From contig CALLAD010000010.1 of the NCBI GenBank assembly GCA_938002625.1, positions 1 through 7,647 of the forward strand: a DNA stretch of 7,647 nucleotides. The letters are read 5' to 3'. The stretch is from an uncultured Aquificaceae bacterium (GTDB lineage: Bacteria > Aquificota > Aquificia > Aquificales > Aquificaceae). A program made the position numbers and the translations under genes. Of the stretch, positions 7,635-7,647 are shown in pieces. Position 1 is the first letter of the stretch, and each line of letters starts with the position of its first letter. Below the pieces are notes generated by a model. The model was not told where the DNA came from, did no database searches, and saw nothing but the letters and a program-made list of their open reading frames with translations.

Positions 7635-7647
7635 AAATTTACATTGC

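Overview
The window looks like chromosomal DNA of a thermophilic Gram-negative bacterium of the Aquificae, probably Aquificaceae (Hydrogenobacter/Thermocrinis-like). Four things point there: a metal-dependent KdsA whose ligand residues match Aquifex aeolicus KdsA at a constant offset of three; an unusually long ClpB with a coiled-coil insertion in its N domain; an archaeal-type RNA ligase partner PIN protein; and Lys/Glu/AGG-rich coding. This placement comes from remembered family sequences, not a search.

Layout, left to right: a 3'-truncated RNA ligase partner PIN gene (-, 1-230); a YccU-type CoA-binding protein (+, 272-694); proB, glutamate 5-kinase (-, 691-1752); kdsA, KDO-8-phosphate synthase (+, 1773-2555); purF, amidophosphoribosyltransferase (-, 2513-3904); a HEPN/MNT pair (+, 3957-4376 and 4369-4677); and clpB (-, 4670-7622), broken into two frames by one extra base near 6461-6466. 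Apart from the HEPN/MNT pair, every gene is on the strand opposite to its neighbour. All three convergent pairs overlap at their 3' ends (4, 43 and 8 bp) and all three divergent gaps are tiny (41, 20 and 52 bp). There is no non-coding stretch over about 60 bases and no RNA gene, CRISPR array or insertion sequence.

The genes are mostly unrelated housekeeping functions: proline synthesis, LPS inner core, purine synthesis and protein disaggregation. The HEPN/MNT pair is the one accessory, toxin-antitoxin-like module. Most promoter-proximal genes have a -10-like hexamer only 11-19 nt before the ATG and no Shine-Dalgarno, which suggests leaderless or near-leaderless mRNAs. clpB is the exception, with a strong Shine-Dalgarno at its start and a second, equally strong one inside the gene, in frame, just before the first AAA+ module.

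The observations most worth checking are all in clpB. They are the internal start predicted to give an N-domain-less form, the coiled-coil insertion in the N domain that resembles the ClpB middle domain, and the frameshift, whose local sequence resembles the prfB +1 frameshift site but may be only an error or mutation. The back-to-back symmetrical promoter at 240-265 is also notable.
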